Notes under the pieces: generated by a model | Databases searched by the model: none | What the model saw: only the letters and a program-made list of their open reading frames with translations | Told to the model about the DNA's origin: nothing | Part shown: one piece after another, positions 51,988 through 60,640 of the stretch | How positions within the stretch are numbered: position 1 is the first letter of the stretch | Layout of the letters: every line of letters starts with the position of its first letter | Assembly: GCF_000444875.1 (NCBI RefSeq) | Contig: NC_021985.1 | Coordinates: 6,778,170 to 6,842,169, forward strand | Length of the DNA stretch: 64,000 nt | Source of the DNA: Streptomyces collinus Tu 365 | Lineage (GTDB): Bacteria > Actinomycetota > Actinomycetes > Streptomycetales > Streptomycetaceae | Direction of reading: 5' to 3' | Made by a program: the position numbers and the translations under genes

Positions 51988-52493
51988 CGGCGCACCTCCC
52001 GCGCGTAGGCGGCCACGTCCGACGGCCGCCAGTGGGGTTCCCCGGGAGCCGGCGCCGGGTCGAGCAGCACCCGGACGCCCTGTCCGGCCACGTTCTCCGC
52101 GAGCGGGCCGAGCGAGGCGGCGACCCACGGCTGCGCCTCGCCCAGCGCGTCCGCCAGCTTCCGCGGGGTGCTGAACGCGAAGGCCACGGCGCCGTGCTCG
52201 GGGTGCTCGAACAGTTCGAGGACGATGAAGGGCACGCGGGCGGGCCGGCCGTCCGTGCCGGTCCCGGCGACGGACCTCGGATGCGCCGGCACGCACACCG
52301 GCGTGTGGTACGCGGGCACCCCCGGCCGGGGCCGGGCGCGGCCGTCCGCCTCGGCGCCCGGCGGCGGGGCGGCCGCCACGAGGTCCAGCAGCTGCGAGCG
52401 CGGCCGCTCCTGCCCGGGAACGGGCTGTCCCGGTGGATCCGGCTCCACGAAGTCGAGCAGGCGTGAACGTATCGGCGCCCCCACCGCCGTCAC
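51984..52493 (-). CDS. SAV_915-like protein
   Basis: A 169-residue protein: Pro/Gly-rich first half, then a conserved domain (FIVLELFEHPEHGAVAFAFSTPRKLADALGEAQPWVAA) with VRVLLDPAPAPGEPHW at the end. From memory it is of the SAV_915/SseB-like type seen next to WXG100 genes. No signal or membrane segment. Start uncertain: GTG 52493 or GTG 52484, both close to AAAGAGG. It heads the reverse-strand operon. Confidence 0.72.
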   Translation of the reverse strand: MTAVGAPIRSRLLDFVEPDPPGQPVPGQERPRSQLLDLVAAAPPPGAEADGRARPRPGVPAYHTPVCVPAHPRSVAGTGTDGRPARVPFIVLELFEHPEHGAVAFAFSTPRKLADALGEAQPWVAASLGPLAENVAGQGVRVLLDPAPAPGEPHWRPSDVAAYAREVRR

Positions 52494-52679
52494 CTCTTTC
52501 CGCGGTTCCCGTCCGTGCCGTGACCGGCTGAGCCCGACCAAGGTAGCCAGCGGGGCCCGGGGGCAAATCAGGCTATGTCGGGGCCGGGACCCGGACGTAC
52601 ACGGAACCCATACGACCCCTTGGCCCGCGCCGGGGCAGTCCTTGACCCGTTGCTGAACCTGCTGCGCCCGGTCGAGCGG

Positions 52680-53744
52680 CTACGGCACCCGGGCCGTCCA
52701 CCCCGGGTCGGTGAACTTGGTCCGCGCCAGCTCCGCCGCCCGCGCCAGCTCGGTGTCCGTGACCCCGCCCGGCGCCAGGCCGTACCGCCCGCGGAACGAC
52801 TCGATCATCCGGTCGATGACGGCCTCGCGGGCCAGCCCCGTCTGCCGCCGCAGCGGATCCACCCGCTTGCGCGCGCTCCCCGTCCCCTTGTCGGACAGCT
52901 TCTCCCGCCCGATCCGCAGCACCTCCACCATCTTGTCGGCGTCGATGTCGTACGACATGGTCACGTGGTGCAGCACGGCCCCCGGGCCGCCGCCGGGACC
53001 CACGAGCCGCTTCTGCGCCGCGCCGGCGATCTTGCCCTGGTCGGTGGCGATGTCGTTCAGCGGCTGGTACCAGGCGCTGATCCCCATGTCGGCGAGGGCG
53101 CCCAGCACCCAGTCGTCCAGATAGGCGTAGCTGTCCTGGAAGGACAGGCCCTGGACCAGCGACTCCGGCACCGACAGCGAGTACGTGATCGTGTTGCCGG
53201 GCTCCACGAACATCGCGCCGCCGCCGGAGATCCGCCGCACCACCTCGATGCCGTGCCGGGCCGCGCCCCGCGGGTCCACCTCGTTGCGCAGCGACTGGAA
53301 GCTGCCGATGATCACCGCCGGGGCGCCCCACTCCCAGACCCGCAGCGTCGGCGGCCGCCGCCCCGCCGCGACCTCGGTGGTCAGCACCTCGTCCAGCGCC
53401 ATGTGCAGCGCCGGGGCCTGCGGGCCCTCGTGGATCAGCTGCCAGTCGAAGTCCGTCCAGTCCGTCGCCCGCGCCAGCGCCCGGCGCACCGCGATCCCGA
53501 CCCCCTCCGAGGTCAGCCCGTACATCACGGTGCCCGCGGGCAGCGCCGCGTCGATCCGCGCGGCCAGCCCCGCCGCGTCCGTGTCCGCCGCGGCGCCCTC
53601 CAGCGCCCGGTCCACCGCGTCGAGCGCCTCGTCCGGCTCCAGGAAGAAGTCGCCCGCCACCCGCACGTGGCGCAGCACCCCGTCCTCGACCTCCACGTCC
53701 ACCACGACGAGCTTGCCGCCGGGAACCTTGTACTCACCGTGCAC
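52680..53744 (-). CDS. lplA: Lipoate-protein ligase with permuted domains
   Basis: A 354-residue enzyme. Residues 1-70 (HGEYKVPGGKLVVVDVEVEDG, FFLEPDEALDAVDRAL) are the LplA accessory (C-terminal) domain, here at the N-terminus. Residues ~95-354 are the BPL/LplA ligase: GAPAVIIGSFQSLRNEVD, RRISGGGAMFVEPGNTITYS, and the Lys-containing TDQGKIAGAAQKR. It activates lipoate with ATP and joins it to E2 or GcvH. GTG 53744 has GGAGG before it. The domain order is reversed from E. coli LplA. Confidence 0.9.
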   Translation of the reverse strand: MHGEYKVPGGKLVVVDVEVEDGVLRHVRVAGDFFLEPDEALDAVDRALEGAAADTDAAGLAARIDAALPAGTVMYGLTSEGVGIAVRRALARATDWTDFDWQLIHEGPQAPALHMALDEVLTTEVAAGRRPPTLRVWEWGAPAVIIGSFQSLRNEVDPRGAARHGIEVVRRISGGGAMFVEPGNTITYSLSVPESLVQGLSFQDSYAYLDDWVLGALADMGISAWYQPLNDIATDQGKIAGAAQKRLVGPGGGPGAVLHHVTMSYDIDADKMVEVLRIGREKLSDKGTGSARKRVDPLRRQTGLAREAVIDRMIESFRGRYGLAPGGVTDTELARAAELARTKFTDPGWTARVP

Positions 53745-53974
53745 AGCGTGGCCTCCGTTCTGCCGCAGAAGATCAACGCGCGGGCCGTCCGGGGTGTTCC
53801 CCGGCGGCGGCCTGGTCCCTACCATCGCGGACAGGGCCGTGGACGATCAGCCGCCCCGGAGGCCGGACGAGCGGCGGGGCCGGCCACGGCACCAGGCCCG
53901 CCGGCGTCGCCGTGCCCGCGACGAGCCGTCCCGGCACCCGCGGCCGGCCCGCACCCGAGCTGAGGAGCACGCCC

Positions 53975-55780
53975 GTGTTCACCACCCGTCCCACCCTCCA
54001 GGGCACCTTCGGCATGGTGTCCTCCACCCACTGGCTGGCCTCGCAGTCCGCGATGGCGGTGCTGGAGGACGGGGGCAACGCCTTCGACGCGGCCGTGGCC
54101 GGAGCGTTCGTGCTGCACGTGGTGGAGCCGCATCTGAACGGGCCCGCCGGGGAGGTGCCGATCCTGCTCGCCCCGCGCGGCGGTGAGGTGCGGGTGCTGT
54201 GCGGGCAGGGCGTGGCGCCCGCGGGCGCGACCGTCGCGCACTACAAGGGGCTCGGGCTCGATCTCGTGCCCGGCACCGGACCGCTCGCGGCCGCCGTGCC
54301 GGGCGCCTTCGACGCCTGGCTGCTGCTCCTGCGCGACCACGGCACCAGATCCCTCGACGACGTCCTGAAGTACGCCGTCGGGTACGCCGAGCACGGCCAC
54401 CCGCCCGTGGAGAAGGTCGGCGCGACCGTGGAGGCGGTGCGCCCGCTGTTCGAGACGGAGTGGACCTCGTCGGCCGAGGTCTACCTGCCCGGCGGCCGCT
54501 CGCCCCGGCCCGGGGAGCTGCTGCGCAACCCCGCCCTCGCCGCCACCTGGAAGCGGCTGCTGGCCGAGACCGCCGGGGCCGGCGACCGGGAGGCGCGCAT
54601 CGACGCCGCACGCGAGGTGTGGCGCCGCGGATTCATCGCCGAGGCACTGGTGCGGCAGGCCGGGCGGCCCACCATGGACACCAGCGGCGCACGGCACACC
54701 GGCACGCTCACCGCGGCCGACCTCGCCGGCTGGTCGGCGTCCTACGAGCGCCCGGCGACCTACGACTGGAACGGCTGGACCGTGTGCAAGGCCGGCCCCT
54801 GGAGCCAGGGCCCGGCCTTCCTCCAGCAACTCGCCCTGCTCCCGCCCGAACTGCCCGCGTACGGCTCCGCCGACTACGTCCACCTGCTGGTCGAGGGCTG
54901 CAAGCTCGCCATGGCGGACCGCGAGGCCTGGTACGGCGACGCCGCCGAGGTACCGCTCGCCGAGCTGCTGTCGGACGGCTACAACGCCGCACGCCGCGAC
55001 CTGATCGGTGACAAGGCCTCGTACGAGCTGCGCCCGGGCAGCCCCGGCGCCCGTGCCCCGCGCCTGCCCGCCCACGTCCACGCGCGCGTGGACGTGGGCG
55101 CCGGCGACGGCTTCGACCCGATGGGCGCGGGGGAGCCGACCGTCGCCGAGCCGCAGGTGGCCGCCGACGGCGGCACCCGCGGCGACACCTGCCACCTGGA
55201 CGTCGTCGACCGCTGGGGCACCATGGTCGCGGCCACCCCCAGCGGCGGCTGGCTGCAGTCCAACCCGGTCGTGCCCGAGCTGGGCTTCCCGCTCGGCACG
55301 CGGCTGCAGATGACCTGGCTGGAGGAGGGGCTGGCGAACTCCCTCACCCCCGGGCGCCGCCCCCGCACCACCCTCACCCCGTCCCTGGCCCTGCGCGACG
55401 GCGTCCCCGTGCTGGCCTTCGGCACGCCCGGCGGCGACCAGCAGGACCAGTGGCAGCTGCACTTCTTCCTCGCCGCCGTCCTGCGCGCCCCGGTCCGCGG
55501 CGGCCTCGACCTGCAGGGCGCGATCGACGCCCCGAACTGGCACAACGACGGCTTCCCCAGCTCCTTCCATCCACGCGGCCGCCGCCCCGGCAGCCTGACG
55601 CTGGAGTCCCGCACGGACCCGGCCGTGGTCGAGGAGCTGCGGCGGCGCGGCCACGACGTCACCGTCGGCCCCGGCTGGTCGGAGGGCCGGCTGTGCGCGG
55701 TCGCCCGGGACCCGCGCACCGGAGTGCTGTCGGCCGCGGCCAACCCGCGCGGCATGCAGGGATACGCGGTGGGCCGCTGA
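53975..55780 (+). CDS. Gamma-glutamyltransferase-like Ntn hydrolase
   Basis: A 601-residue GGT-family protein. It keeps the nucleophile site RGDTCHLDVVD (Thr405) and the later FGTPGGDQQDQWQL. It lacks any signal peptide, unlike the GGT at 31750, so it probably works in the cytosol on an acylated or glutamylated amine (FpuA/YwrD-like amidases are close). GTG 53975 follows GAGGAG. It is divergent from the lipoate ligase gene. The two proteins of the family share only motifs, not overall sequence. Confidence 0.88.
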   Translation: MFTTRPTLQGTFGMVSSTHWLASQSAMAVLEDGGNAFDAAVAGAFVLHVVEPHLNGPAGEVPILLAPRGGEVRVLCGQGVAPAGATVAHYKGLGLDLVPGTGPLAAAVPGAFDAWLLLLRDHGTRSLDDVLKYAVGYAEHGHPPVEKVGATVEAVRPLFETEWTSSAEVYLPGGRSPRPGELLRNPALAATWKRLLAETAGAGDREARIDAAREVWRRGFIAEALVRQAGRPTMDTSGARHTGTLTAADLAGWSASYERPATYDWNGWTVCKAGPWSQGPAFLQQLALLPPELPAYGSADYVHLLVEGCKLAMADREAWYGDAAEVPLAELLSDGYNAARRDLIGDKASYELRPGSPGARAPRLPAHVHARVDVGAGDGFDPMGAGEPTVAEPQVAADGGTRGDTCHLDVVDRWGTMVAATPSGGWLQSNPVVPELGFPLGTRLQMTWLEEGLANSLTPGRRPRTTLTPSLALRDGVPVLAFGTPGGDQQDQWQLHFFLAAVLRAPVRGGLDLQGAIDAPNWHNDGFPSSFHPRGRRPGSLTLESRTDPAVVEELRRRGHDVTVGPGWSEGRLCAVARDPRTGVLSAAANPRGMQGYAVGR

Positions 55781-55914
55781 CCGCAGGGGACAGCGGCCGA
55801 CAGCCGCCGACAGCTGCCCATGGCGGTCGCGGCACCTGTTCTTCATCCCGATTCCACCCGGCGGCCACCGGCCGGGCGGGGGGCGTGTCAGTGGCCCGTG
55901 CTCTCATGGAGGGC

Positions 55915-56760
55915 ATGATCGAAGAGACGGAAACCATCGAAGAGTTTCTCCTGCACCGCTCGGCCGACGTGGAGGAAGCCGTCCGCAAGGCGGCCGCGGC
56001 CGAGATCCTGCCCCGCTTCCGCCACCTCGCCGAGGACGAGGTGGACCAGAAGAGCGGGCCGCACGACCTCGTCACCGACGCCGACCGCCTCGCCGAGCGC
56101 CGGCTCACCGAGGCCCTCGGCGCCCTGCTGCCCGGCTCGCTGGTGGTGGGCGAGGAGGCGGTGCACGCCAACCCGGCGACGTACGAGGCCATCCAGGGCG
56201 ACACGCCGGTCTGGATCGTCGACCCGGTCGACGGCACCCGGCAGTTCGTGCACGGCGACGCCGGCTTCTGCACCCTCGTCGCCTTCGCCCACCGGGGCAC
56301 CGTCCTCGCCTCCTGGACCTACGCGCCCGTGCGCGACGAGTTCGCCACCGCCGTCCGCGGCCGCGGCGCGTTCCTCGACGGCGAGCGGCTGTTCGCGGGG
56401 CCGCCCGCACCCGGCCGCGACCTCACCGTCGCCACCTCCCACCCCGACTACACCACCCCGGACCAGAAGCGGGCGCTGCGCGCCCTGTGGACCGACGGCG
56501 TCGCCCCGCGCCCGTGCGGCTCGGCGGGCCTGGAGTATCTCGCCGTGGCCCGCGGCGAGTTGGACGCGGTCGCCTTCTCCTGGGAAGCCGCCTGGGACCA
56601 CGCGGCGGGCCTGCTGCTGGTCGAGGAGGCGGGCGGCGCCCACCTCACCCTCACCGGCGAGCCGTTCCGCGTGACCGGCGCCAACGCCCTGCCGTTCACC
56701 GCCGCCCGGGACGCCGCCACCGCCCGCCGGGTCGCGGAACTGCTGCGCACGTCCGGCTGA
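55915..56760 (+). CDS. Inositol monophosphatase-family phosphatase
   Basis: About 281 residues, lithium-sensitive phosphatase superfamily: LVTDADRLAERRL, GEEAVHANP (metal Glu), WIVDPVDGTRQFVHG (metal Asp/Asp) and the C-terminal WEAAWDHAAGLLLVEEAGG with the third Asp. It could act on inositol-phosphate, histidinol-phosphate, fructose-1,6-bisphosphate or PAP. ATG 55915 is chosen because MIEETETIEEF begins the family pattern; ATG 55906 and GTG 55891 are in frame, and the ribosome binding site (GGAGG) is very close to the chosen start. Confidence 0.87.
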   Translation: MIEETETIEEFLLHRSADVEEAVRKAAAAEILPRFRHLAEDEVDQKSGPHDLVTDADRLAERRLTEALGALLPGSLVVGEEAVHANPATYEAIQGDTPVWIVDPVDGTRQFVHGDAGFCTLVAFAHRGTVLASWTYAPVRDEFATAVRGRGAFLDGERLFAGPPAPGRDLTVATSHPDYTTPDQKRALRALWTDGVAPRPCGSAGLEYLAVARGELDAVAFSWEAAWDHAAGLLLVEEAGGAHLTLTGEPFRVTGANALPFTAARDAATARRVAELLRTSG

Positions 56761-56848
56761 GGCCCCCGGTCCCGGGGCGCACCGGCCCCGCGGCATATCC
56801 TGATGCCCAGTGGCCATCGGCTGACGAAGGGGTCCGAAGGTGCCGTCG

Positions 56849-58258
56849 ATGCTCGATGTGGTCGTGGTGGGTGCGGGGCCGAACGGGCTGACCGCGGCCG
56901 TGGAGCTGGCCCGCCGCGGCTTCTCCGTCGCCGTGTTCGAGGCCCGGCCCACCGTGGGCGGCGGGGCCCGCACCGCGGAGCTGACCCTGCCGGGCTTCCG
57001 GCACGACCCGTGCTCGGCCGCCCACCCCCTCGGCGTCAACTCGCCCGCCTTCCGCGCCCTGCCGCTGGAGCGCTACGGCCTCGAGTGGCTGCACGCCGAC
57101 CTGCCCATGGCGCACCCGTTCCCGGACGGCAGCGCGGCCGTGCTGGCCCGCTCCGTCGCGGAGTCGGCTGCCTCCTTCGGCCCGCGCGACGCCGGCGCCT
57201 ACCGCAGGCTGGTCGAGCCGTTCCTGGCCAAGTGGGACACGCTGGCCCGGGACTTCATGTCCCTGCCGCTGACCGCGCTGCCCCGCGACCCGGTCACCCT
57301 GGCCCGGTTCGGCCTCACCGGACTGCCGCCCTCCACCTGGCTGATGCGGCGCTTCCACGACGAGAAGGCCAAGGCCCTCTTCTCCGGCCTCGTCGCCCAC
57401 GTCATCGCGCCCCTGACCGGCATCGCCACCGGCGCCATCGGCCTGGTCTTCGCGCTGGCCGCGCACGCCCGCGGCTGGCCCGTCGCCCGCGGCGGCTCGC
57501 AGGCGATCTCCGACGCCCTCGCCGCGTACCTGGGGGACCTCGGCGCCGCCGTGCACACCGACTACGAGGTCAAGCGCCTGGACGACCTGCCGCCCGCGCG
57601 TGCGTACGTCTTCGACACCTCACCCGCCGCGCTCGCCCGCATCGCCGGCTTCGGCGGCTACTACGAGCGCTTCCGCCACGGCCCCGGCGTCTTCAAGATC
57701 GACTACGCGCTGGACGGCCCGGTCCCCTGGACCGCCCCCGAGGCCCGGCGCGCCGGCACCGTGCAGATCGGGGCGAGCCAGGCCGAGATCGGCACCGCCC
57801 TGCACGACGTGGCCCGCGCCGGCCGCGCTCCCGAGCGGCCGTTCCTGATCACCGTGCAGCCCAGCGTGGCCGACCCGACCCGCGCCCCCGAGGGCAAGCA
57901 CGTCTTCTGGGCCTACGGGCACGTGCCCAACGGCTGGGACGGCGACCTCACGGACGCCATGGAACGCCAGCTGGAGCGCTACGCCCCCGGCTTCCGCGAC
58001 CGCGTCCTCGCCCGCGCCACCGCGGGGCCGGCCGAGCTGGCCGCCCACAACGCCAACTACGTCGGCGGCGACATCGCCTGCGGCGCGGCCGACGGACTCC
58101 AGCTCCTGCTGCGCCCCCGGCCGACCCTGTTCCCGTACCACACCCCCCACCCGGCGGTGTTCATCTGTTCCTCGGCCACCCCGCCGGGGCCCGGTGTGCA
58201 CGGCATGTCGGGGCACAACGCGGCCAAGGCCGTGTGGCGGAGGCTGACACAGTCATGA
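56849..58258 (+). CDS. FAD-dependent oxidoreductase, phytoene desaturase-like
   Basis: A 469-residue flavoprotein with the dinucleotide motif VVVVGAGPNGLTAAVELARRG, the second GGG loop TVGGGARTAEL, and the C-terminal GHNAAKAV where FAD-closing sequence is expected. This is the CrtI/amine oxidase superfamily as found in actinobacterial NAD(P)/FAD proteins not linked to carotenoids; no crt genes are near. ATG 56849 has GAAGG 8 nt ahead; GTG 56840 is less likely. Its stop overlaps the macro-domain gene (ATGA). Confidence 0.86.
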   Translation: MLDVVVVGAGPNGLTAAVELARRGFSVAVFEARPTVGGGARTAELTLPGFRHDPCSAAHPLGVNSPAFRALPLERYGLEWLHADLPMAHPFPDGSAAVLARSVAESAASFGPRDAGAYRRLVEPFLAKWDTLARDFMSLPLTALPRDPVTLARFGLTGLPPSTWLMRRFHDEKAKALFSGLVAHVIAPLTGIATGAIGLVFALAAHARGWPVARGGSQAISDALAAYLGDLGAAVHTDYEVKRLDDLPPARAYVFDTSPAALARIAGFGGYYERFRHGPGVFKIDYALDGPVPWTAPEARRAGTVQIGASQAEIGTALHDVARAGRAPERPFLITVQPSVADPTRAPEGKHVFWAYGHVPNGWDGDLTDAMERQLERYAPGFRDRVLARATAGPAELAAHNANYVGGDIACGAADGLQLLLRPRPTLFPYHTPHPAVFICSSATPPGPGVHGMSGHNAAKAVWRRLTQS

Positions 58259-58767
58259 CCACCATCACCCTCGTCCAGGGCGACATCACCCGGCAGAGCG
58301 CCGACGCGATCGTCAACGCGGCCAACTCCTCGCTGCTCGGCGGCGGAGGCGTGGACGGCGCGATCCACCGCCGCGGCGGCCCCGCGATCCTCGCCGAGTG
58401 CCGCGCGCTGCGCGCCTCCCACTACGGCAAGGGCCTGCCCACGGGCCGGGCGGTCGCCACCACGGCGGGCGACCTGGACGCCCGGTGGGTGATCCACACC
58501 GTCGGTCCCGTCTGGTCGGCCACCGAGGACCGCTCCGGCCTGCTCGCCTCCTGCTACCGGGAGTCCCTCCGGGTCGCCGACGAACTCGGCGCCCGCACGG
58601 TCGCGTTCCCGGCCGTCTCCACCGGCGTGTACCGGTGGCCGATGCACGACGCGGCCCGCATCGCCGTGGAGACGGTGCGGGCCGCGGAGACCGGCGTCGA
58701 GGAGGTCACGTTCGTCCTCTTCGACCGGCAGGCCTACGACACGTTCGCCGGACAGCTCGGCCGATGA
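58255..58767 (+). CDS. Macro-domain protein, ADP-ribose hydrolase
   Basis: A 170-residue single macro domain with all typical elements: VQGDITRQSADAIVNAANSSLLGGGGVDGAIH, then WVIHTVGPVW, AFPAVSTGVYRWP. It is of the MacroD/YmdB class that removes acetyl groups from O-acetyl-ADP-ribose or mono-ADP-ribose from proteins. The ATG overlaps the stop of the oxidoreductase gene, so translation is coupled. Confidence 0.94.
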   Translation: MTTITLVQGDITRQSADAIVNAANSSLLGGGGVDGAIHRRGGPAILAECRALRASHYGKGLPTGRAVATTAGDLDARWVIHTVGPVWSATEDRSGLLASCYRESLRVADELGARTVAFPAVSTGVYRWPMHDAARIAVETVRAAETGVEEVTFVLFDRQAYDTFAGQLGR

Positions 58768-58791
58768 CGCGCGGGCCGGCCGCCCGGCCGG

Positions 58792-59115
58792 TCAGCCGAG
58801 CAGCCTGCGCTTCTGCTCGGCGAACTCCTCCTCGGTCAGCACCCCCTGCGCCTTCAGGTCGGCGAGCTGCTTGAGCTGGTCGATCTTCTCGGTCATCTCG
58901 TCGGCGGCCGGGGGCGGCGGCACGGCGGGATCGGGCGCCTGCGGCTGGGCGTACGCCTGCTGCTGGTCGTACTGCTGCTGGTCGTACTGCTGCTGCTGTG
59001 CGTAGTCCTGCTGCGCCCAGCGGCCCGCCTGCCGGCGGGAGACGCGGTTGGACACGGCGGTGGCGGTTCCGGCGACGACGGCGGTACGCGCGACGCCCCT
59101 GAGCAGTCCGGGCAT
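58792..59115 (-). CDS. SHOCT-domain protein
   Basis: A 107-residue protein: basic N-terminus, a Gln/Tyr-rich middle (QQYDQQQYDQQQAYAQ), a Pro linker, and a C-terminal SHOCT helix pair (KIDQLKQLADLKAQGVLTEEEFAEQKRRLLG). SHOCT domains act as oligomer or membrane-associated tails. Its start ATG 59115 is 22 bp after the DUF6325-like gene, so they form one operon. Confidence 0.88.
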   Translation of the reverse strand: MPGLLRGVARTAVVAGTATAVSNRVSRRQAGRWAQQDYAQQQQYDQQQYDQQQAYAQPQAPDPAVPPPPAADEMTEKIDQLKQLADLKAQGVLTEEEFAEQKRRLLG

Positions 59116-59137
59116 GATCAGTCCTCTCCCACGGGGT

Positions 59138-59593
59138 TCAGGCGGCCGCGGAGCCGCCGGGCGGCACCGTCTCCTCCGTGGCGTCCAGCGCCGCCAGCAG
59201 GGCCTGCACGGGGATGCGCCCGCTCGCCACGAGCTGGGCGCCGCTGCGCCGCAGCGCGCGGGCCAGGGGAGCGGCCCACAGGTTCTCGTACACCAGCACC
59301 GCGGCCGAGTTGCCGGGCTCCAGCGCGGTGCCGGCCTCGTCGATGTCCGACTGGTCCAGCACCCCGGCCGAGGCCCCTTCGAACACGGTCAGGTCGATCT
59401 CGTCGCCGAGGTCCCGCAACTCCAGCGCGACGACCGAGCCGTCCGTCTCCTTGCGGACGAAGGCGAGGTCGATGATCCGGACGATGCCGCGCTCGGCGAG
59501 ATCGACCAGCAGCGGGAACGCCTCGCCCGTCATGCGGTTGCCGGGGAACTCGATGACGAGGTAGTCGACGGGTCCCATTTCTTCGACGTCCAT
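59138..59593 (-). CDS. DUF6325-like protein
   Basis: A 151-residue soluble protein: MGPVDYLVIEFPGNRMTGEAFPLLVDLAERGIVRIIDLAFV, later LVYENLWAAPLARALRRSGAQLVASGRIP. From memory this is the DUF6325/DUF1269-like family of membrane-associated regulators that occur with SHOCT proteins. AGGAGT stands before ATG 59593. The role is not known. Confidence 0.8.
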   Translation of the reverse strand: MDVEEMGPVDYLVIEFPGNRMTGEAFPLLVDLAERGIVRIIDLAFVRKETDGSVVALELRDLGDEIDLTVFEGASAGVLDQSDIDEAGTALEPGNSAAVLVYENLWAAPLARALRRSGAQLVASGRIPVQALLAALDATEETVPPGGSAAA

Positions 59594-59735
59594 GAGCACT
59601 CCTCGGGAGCCGGATACGGCCGCCGCACGCGTGTCCCGCACGGTCCGTGTCACCGGCGGCGCCCCACGCCCGGTCGGCCTCCAGAGCCATTCCAGCACGG
59701 GGCGCAGGGCCTCGCACGTCCGTCCCGGGCCGGGG

Positions 59736-60470
59736 TCAACCGGTCAGCTGGTAGATGCTCTTGCCGACCAGCCAGAAGCCCAGCAGCAGGCAGAGGGCCA
59801 CCACCGCCTGCTCCGAGTGCCGCTCCATCCAGGCGCGCAGCGCCAGCAGCCGCGCCCTCGCCGCCGTCGGGGAGAACACCACGTACAGCTCGACGGCCAG
59901 CAGGCTCGCGGTGGCGAGCACGCAGAACCCGAACAGCGCGAACCAGCTCGCGAGGTGGGACGTGTCCGCCTCCACCACCGTCGTCGCGCCCGCCGCGACC
60001 AGGCCCCAGGGCTGCAGGAGCACCGCGAGCCCGGCCGCGGCCCAGCCCGTGGTGCGGTCCATCTCCGTGGTCAGGCTCGCGGACGACGCCCCGTCCGCCC
60101 CGGCGGCCGCGGCGCCCGGGGACGGAGCGCCCGGGGCGGGCTCCGCCCCCGGCTCCGGCGCGGCCCCGCCGCTTGCCCGCAGGGCGGCGAGCCGGCGGCG
60201 CCGGTGCTCGCCGTAGACGACGAGCGCCACCCCGACGGCCAGCTTCACCCCGAGCGCGGCCGCGGACGGCGGCGACCTCGGGGGCGGCGGCTGGCCACCG
60301 GTCAGGAGCAGCACGATGGCGATGACCAGGACCAGACAGGCCAGCCAGCTCAGCAGGAAGACCAGCCCCTTGCGCGCCCCGCCGGTCGACGCGACCACCA
60401 GCACGAAGGCCATGAGGGGCAGCGGGTCGAGCGTGATCGCCAGGGCGATGAGCAGCAGGTCGAGCACCAT
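59736..60470 (-). CDS. GAP-family membrane transporter
   Basis: A 244-residue membrane protein with six hydrophobic segments: LLLIALAITLDPLPLMAFVLVV, GLVFLLSWLACLVLVIAIVLLL, LAVELYVVF and a C-terminal LCLLLGFWLVGKSIYQL. The Pro/Gly/Ala-rich cytoplasmic loop in the middle is typical of GAP (Sap-type) proteins that move glycolipids or peptidolipids in mycobacteria. ATG 60470 begins the first helix. Divergent from the next membrane protein gene. Confidence 0.82.
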   Translation of the reverse strand: MVLDLLLIALAITLDPLPLMAFVLVVASTGGARKGLVFLLSWLACLVLVIAIVLLLTGGQPPPPRSPPSAAALGVKLAVGVALVVYGEHRRRRLAALRASGGAAPEPGAEPAPGAPSPGAAAAGADGASSASLTTEMDRTTGWAAAGLAVLLQPWGLVAAGATTVVEADTSHLASWFALFGFCVLATASLLAVELYVVFSPTAARARLLALRAWMERHSEQAVVALCLLLGFWLVGKSIYQLTG

Positions 60471-60640
60471 GGGGGACCCCAACCGGTCGGAACACCACGA
60501 GGGTAGGCAGCGGACGCGCCGACGACATCTCGGACGGCGTCGCGTGACGGCCGCGGGCGGACGGGCGCGGCGGCGGCGCACACCCCGGCGTCGCCCGTCC
60601 GGGTCCGTCCAGCGCGCGGGGCGGGCGGGGGCTTGAGGCA

